From: an uncultured Eggerthellaceae bacterium
GTDB taxonomy: Bacteria; Actinomycetota; Coriobacteriia; Coriobacteriales; Eggerthellaceae
Direction of reading: 5' to 3'
Assembly (NCBI GenBank): GCA_946626265.1
Contig: CAMOUE010000108.1
Span: 1 to 7,748 of the forward strand
Length of the DNA: 7,748 nt
Both the position numbers and the translations under genes were made by a program. Of this stretch, positions 5,478 to 7,748 are shown in pieces. Every line of letters starts with the position of its first letter. Position 1 is the stretch's first letter. A model generated the notes under the pieces. That model did no database searches. It was not told the origin of the DNA and saw only the letters and a list, made by a program, of their open reading frames with translations.

Positions 5478-6512
5478 ATGAGCGATCAGCCGCAATTCGA
5501 CTTCAAGGCAAACTACTTCAAGTTCTTGCACCACGAGCCCACGCCGCTCATTCCCAACAGCTTCGTCGGCAACAAGGTAATGGGCTTCGGCGCCATCAAC
5601 GGGCCGGCCATCGAGAAGGGTGCGCAGTTCGGCGATCGCATGGACGGTTTCGGAAACAAGTGGGAGTATCCGGCGACCGGTGGCGGCGCGGGCGTGCCCG
5701 ACGTTACCGTGACGCCGCTCGACGACATCTGCGAATGGCGCGACCAGATCACCATCCCCGACCCATCGAAGTTCGACTGGAAGGCCGCCTACGCCATGGA
5801 GTGCCAGATGATCGGCGAGCCCAACCGCGACTTCGAGGCCGTCGACTTCGGGTTCGGCAACGGTGTGTTCGAGCGCCTGGCCGCGCTCATGGGCTTCGAG
5901 GAGGCGCTCATCGCCATGGCGATGGAGCCCGAGGCCACAGAGGAGCTGTTCACGGCCATCACCGACTACAAGATCGCCTCGCTCGACTACATCATCGATG
6001 CGTACCACCCCGACACTATCACCTACTTCGACGACATCGCCACCGAGAAGGACCTGTTCATGTCGCCGGAGATGTATCGCGAACTCGTCAAGCCGCACCA
6101 TAAGCGCTTCGCGCAGGCATGCCTGGACCGCGGTATCATCCCGATTTACCACTGCTGCGGCCATGCCGAGGCCATTGTGGAGGACATGATCGACTGCGGG
6201 TGGGTTGCCTGGTCGTCGGTGCAGATCAGCAACGACGTCGAGGGCCTCATCGAGAAGTACGGCGACCATTTCGGATTCGTCGGCGGCTTCGATTCGAACG
6301 GCCCGGTGGCGCGCGAGGATGCCTCGCCCGAGGCGGTCGATGCCGAGGTCGTGCGCTGCCTCGACACCTACGGCAAGTATCACCGCGGCTACTGTTTCTT
6401 CGGCTTCCGCTATCCCAACTCGCTCGACCCCGCGGTCATCGCCTCGTTCATGGCTCCCATCGCCCAAAAGGCCACCGAGTACGCCTTCGAGCTCATGATG
6501 GCCGGTAAGTAA
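5478..6512 (+). CDS. URO-D-family methyltransferase-like protein, complete
   Basis: 344 aa, ATG 5478 with AAGGAG (5463-5468) 9 nt upstream. It carries URO-D/MtaA-family landmarks: FGFGNGVFERLAALMGFEEALIAMAMEPE (about 124-152), ITYFDDIATEKDLFMSPEMY (181-200, with the Asp pair at 185-186) followed by RELVKPHHKRF, and FVGGFDS around 267-273. IPIYHCCGH places H225 and C227 as an H-x-C pair with C306 (RGYCFF) further on, the arrangement of zinc ligands in MtaA/MtbA-type methyltransferases; true uroporphyrinogen decarboxylases lack it. This favours zinc-dependent methyl transfer involving a corrinoid or thiol (inference). No corrinoid protein or MtrH-like acceptor is nearby, so substrate and partner are unknown. 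The gene is monocistronic, with a terminator at 6532-6564, and is divergent from regulator 2. It lies within the segment bounded by the 33-bp repeats. Confidence 0.85.
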   Translation: MSDQPQFDFKANYFKFLHHEPTPLIPNSFVGNKVMGFGAINGPAIEKGAQFGDRMDGFGNKWEYPATGGGAGVPDVTVTPLDDICEWRDQITIPDPSKFDWKAAYAMECQMIGEPNRDFEAVDFGFGNGVFERLAALMGFEEALIAMAMEPEATEELFTAITDYKIASLDYIIDAYHPDTITYFDDIATEKDLFMSPEMYRELVKPHHKRFAQACLDRGIIPIYHCCGHAEAIVEDMIDCGWVAWSSVQISNDVEGLIEKYGDHFGFVGGFDSNGPVAREDASPEAVDAEVVRCLDTYGKYHRGYCFFGFRYPNSLDPAVIASFMAPIAQKATEYAFELMMAGK

Positions 6513-6531
6513 CGACATCGCCTTAGTCCAA

Positions 6532-6564
6532 AGCCCAAAGAGGATACTCCTCTTTGGGCTCTTT
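6532..6564 (+). terminator. Intrinsic terminator of the URO-D gene
   Basis: AGCCCAAAGAGG (6532-6543) pairs perfectly with CCTCTTTGGGCT (6549-6560) across a 5-nt loop, giving a 12-bp stem followed by CTTT. It lies 19 nt after the stop codon. The T-run is short but the stem is strong. The right 33-bp repeat starts at the very next base, 6565. Confidence 0.8.
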
Positions 6565-6597
6565 AGGGCGTGCATTATGCCGAGGCGGCCTTGTAGC
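6565..6597 (+). repeat. 33-bp exact direct repeat, right copy (intergenic)
   Basis: Identical to 3404-3436 in the same orientation. Here it is non-coding, wedged between the URO-D terminator and the amidohydrolase promoter. The two copies enclose the Fic remnant, regulator 2 and the complete URO-D gene, with 3,161 bp between their starts. Confidence 0.9.
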
Positions 6598-6624
6598 GTG
6601 CGGTGCTCCTGCTGCCCCGGGGTA

Positions 6625-6630
6625 TATAAT
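6625..6630 (+). promoter_or_regulatory. Consensus -10 of a probably leaderless promoter
   Basis: TATAAT matches the consensus perfectly and ends 7 nt before ATG 6638, so the transcript should begin at or next to the A of the start codon. The -35 region is G+C-rich without a good match. Confidence 0.55.
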
Positions 6631-6637
6631 CGCCTGC

Positions 6638-7411
6638 ATGGCAGCTAGCCTCATCGAACATATGGCGGAAATCGAACTCGGACGGTTCTCGGTTAACGAC
6701 TACCGAGGATTGCCCGACGCACCGCCGTTCAGCGTGGTCGAGGGCGAGCTTCCCGTCATAGTATCTGCGCCTCATGCGGTGTCGCAGCTGCGCGAAGGCC
6801 GCGTGAAGCCCTCCGACGATTTCACGGGAGCGATGGCGCTCGTCGTGGCCGAATTGTCCGGAGCAAGTGCTATTGTCGCGAGCCGGTACGACGCTTGCGA
6901 CCCGAACTGGGATTCGTTCGAGGCCTGCGCATACAAGCAGACGCTTGCAGGGTTGGTGCGCCAATGCGGAGCTGTTGCGGTGCTCGACTTGCATGGCGTG
7001 CCCGCCGCTGCGTCTGATGCGATAGAGATCGGGTCGGCGGACGGCTTCGCCGTGAGGGCCATGCCGGGTGTTGACGAGTTCGCTTGCCGCTTCCTGCGCG
7101 AGCAGCTGCACGAGCATTTGGAACGGCACGGCAAGACCGTGAGCCTCAACGCTCGCCATGCCGCGCGCGGCCCGAACACCGTGACGCACGCAATCGCGCG
7201 TCAATGCGGCGTGGCCGCTCTTCAGTTCGAGATTTCGTCGCCTTTTCGAGTGCCAATTGACGCAAAGGGCCATGTTCCGCCAGGTGAGGAGATCCCGTTT
7301 ACAAGCGACCAGCTGCCCGTCGAGCTCGTGGCTCGTCGAAACCCCGATCCCGCCTGTGTCGAGGACGTTGTCCGCGCTCTGGCGGACTTGGCGCAAACGC
7401 TTGGCTGTTGA
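6638..7411 (+). CDS. N-formylglutamate amidohydrolase-like protein
   Basis: 257 aa from ATG 6638. A longer frame back to 6554 only reads through the terminator and the 33-bp repeat; ATG 6662 is a possible inner start, but neither ATG has a Shine-Dalgarno. The -10 element seven bases before ATG 6638 argues for that start and a leaderless mRNA. Motifs fit the N-formylglutamate amidohydrolase (FGase) family: PVIVSAPHAV (H46), SDDFTGAMAL (D60, D61), ASRYDACDPNWD, then VAVLDLHG (D117, H119) and VAALQFEIS (E198), the usual order of metal and catalytic residues. The family hydrolyses N-formylglutamate or related N-acyl amino acids in the cytoplasm. No histidine-degradation gene accompanies it, so the substrate is uncertain. 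A LysR-type gene follows after 24 nt and may be co-transcribed. Confidence 0.6.
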   Translation: MAASLIEHMAEIELGRFSVNDYRGLPDAPPFSVVEGELPVIVSAPHAVSQLREGRVKPSDDFTGAMALVVAELSGASAIVASRYDACDPNWDSFEACAYKQTLAGLVRQCGAVAVLDLHGVPAAASDAIEIGSADGFAVRAMPGVDEFACRFLREQLHEHLERHGKTVSLNARHAARGPNTVTHAIARQCGVAALQFEISSPFRVPIDAKGHVPPGEEIPFTSDQLPVELVARRNPDPACVEDVVRALADLAQTLGC

Positions 7412-7424
7412 TTGAACGAGGGAC

Positions 7425-7430
7425 GGAGGG
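7425..7430 (+). promoter_or_regulatory. Ribosome binding site of the LysR-type gene
   Basis: GGAGGG 5 nt before ATG 7436. Confidence 0.7.
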
Positions 7431-7435
7431 CGCAT

Positions 7436-7748
7436 ATGGAGATCTTCCAGTTCGAGCAGTTCCAGATGATCGCGGAGTGCGGCACGATGCGTGAAGCGGC
7501 CGATCGGCTGTTCCTGTCGCAGCCGACGCTGAGCCACAATTTGAAGAAGCTCGAATCCGAGCTGGGATGCAAGCTGTTCGTGCGCGCGGGCAACCAGCTG
7601 CGCCTGACGCCTTACGGTGAGCTCGTGCTCGAGCGCACGCGCGAGATAGACGGCAGCTTCAAGGCGATGCTCGCCGAGGTCGAGGACATGAAACGCCGCG
7701 AGGAGGCGACGCTGCGCATCGGGTCGTATTCCTTCATTGCCTCGGGTT
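7436..7748 (+). CDS. LysR-type transcriptional regulator, 5' part only
   Basis: 104 codons are visible before the window ends; the family is usually about 300 aa, so two thirds are missing. The start is typical, MEIFQFEQFQMIAECGTM, followed by the winged helix-turn-helix REAADRLFLSQPTLSHNLKK and LESELGCKLFVRAGNQLRLT (about residues 18-60). The linker helix (GELVLERTREIDGSFKAMLA) and the beginning of the effector-binding domain (TLRIGSYSFIASG) follow. It lies 24 nt after the amidohydrolase-like gene on the same strand, suggesting co-transcription. Unlike most LysR genes it is not divergent from its immediate upstream neighbour, so its target may be downstream. Confidence 0.85.
   Translation, partial: MEIFQFEQFQMIAECGTMREAADRLFLSQPTLSHNLKKLESELGCKLFVRAGNQLRLTPYGELVLERTREIDGSFKAMLAEVEDMKRREEATLRIGSYSFIASG

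Noticed and set aside
5454..6575. 373-codon minus-strand open frame opposite the complete URO-D gene
   Set aside because: It is the complement of a strongly supported gene, shows low-complexity VAD/GVE-rich composition, and would start inside the 33-bp repeat.
6554..6637. Longer N-terminus for the amidohydrolase
   Set aside because: Those codons run through the terminator's right arm, the 33-bp repeat and the promoter, and resemble no FGase N-terminus.
1..7748. CRISPR array, tRNA/rRNA, integrase or transposase
   Set aside because: No regularly spaced repeats, no cloverleaf-like or rRNA sequence, and no recombinase motif in any frame examined.

Overview
The window looks like a chromosomal accessory region of a G+C-rich anaerobic actinobacterium, most likely an Eggerthellaceae/Coriobacteriia gut member. 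I infer this from family content (several uroporphyrinogen-decarboxylase-fold (URO-D) methyltransferase-like genes next to PucR/CdaR-type regulators), codon use, strong Shine-Dalgarno sites, and one promoter placed so close to its ATG that a leaderless transcript is likely. The taxon is an inference; no rRNA or other marker is present.

Layout. Left edge (1-617, minus strand): N-terminal part of a URO-D-family gene, running out of the window. It is divergent from a PucR/CdaR-type regulator (plus strand; probable TTG start at 772, end 2307). Next, 2465 to about 2606 carries the well-initiated but abruptly cut first ~47 codons of a second, different URO-D-type gene. It is followed directly by a complete toxin-antitoxin operon (2669-3435): a RelB/DinJ-like ribbon-helix-helix antitoxin overlapping a PIN-domain toxin by 4 nt, under a consensus extended -10 promoter. 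The toxin stop is followed at once by the C-terminal half of a Fic-domain gene lacking its N-terminus. A second PucR-type regulator (5294-3852, minus) is divergent from a complete URO-D-family gene (5478-6512, plus) with a good terminator. The right end has an N-formylglutamate-amidohydrolase-like gene (6638-7411) followed 24 nt later by the start of a LysR-type regulator that leaves the window.

How it fits together. Two 'regulator <-> URO-D methyltransferase' divergent modules suggest substrate-induced demethylation or methyl-transfer functions, each controlled by its own PucR-like sensor. No corrinoid protein or methyl acceptor is encoded here, so partners must lie elsewhere. Between and around the modules are signs of rearrangement: a decapitated Fic gene, a beheaded URO-D gene replaced by a toxin-antitoxin cassette, and, most strikingly, an exact 33-bp direct repeat (3404-3436 and 6565-6597). 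The repeat flanks the segment carrying the Fic remnant, regulator 2 and the complete URO-D gene. Its left copy encodes the last codons and stop of the PIN toxin; its right copy is non-coding, between the URO-D terminator and the amidohydrolase promoter. This makes the 3.2-kb segment a candidate inserted or excisable unit.
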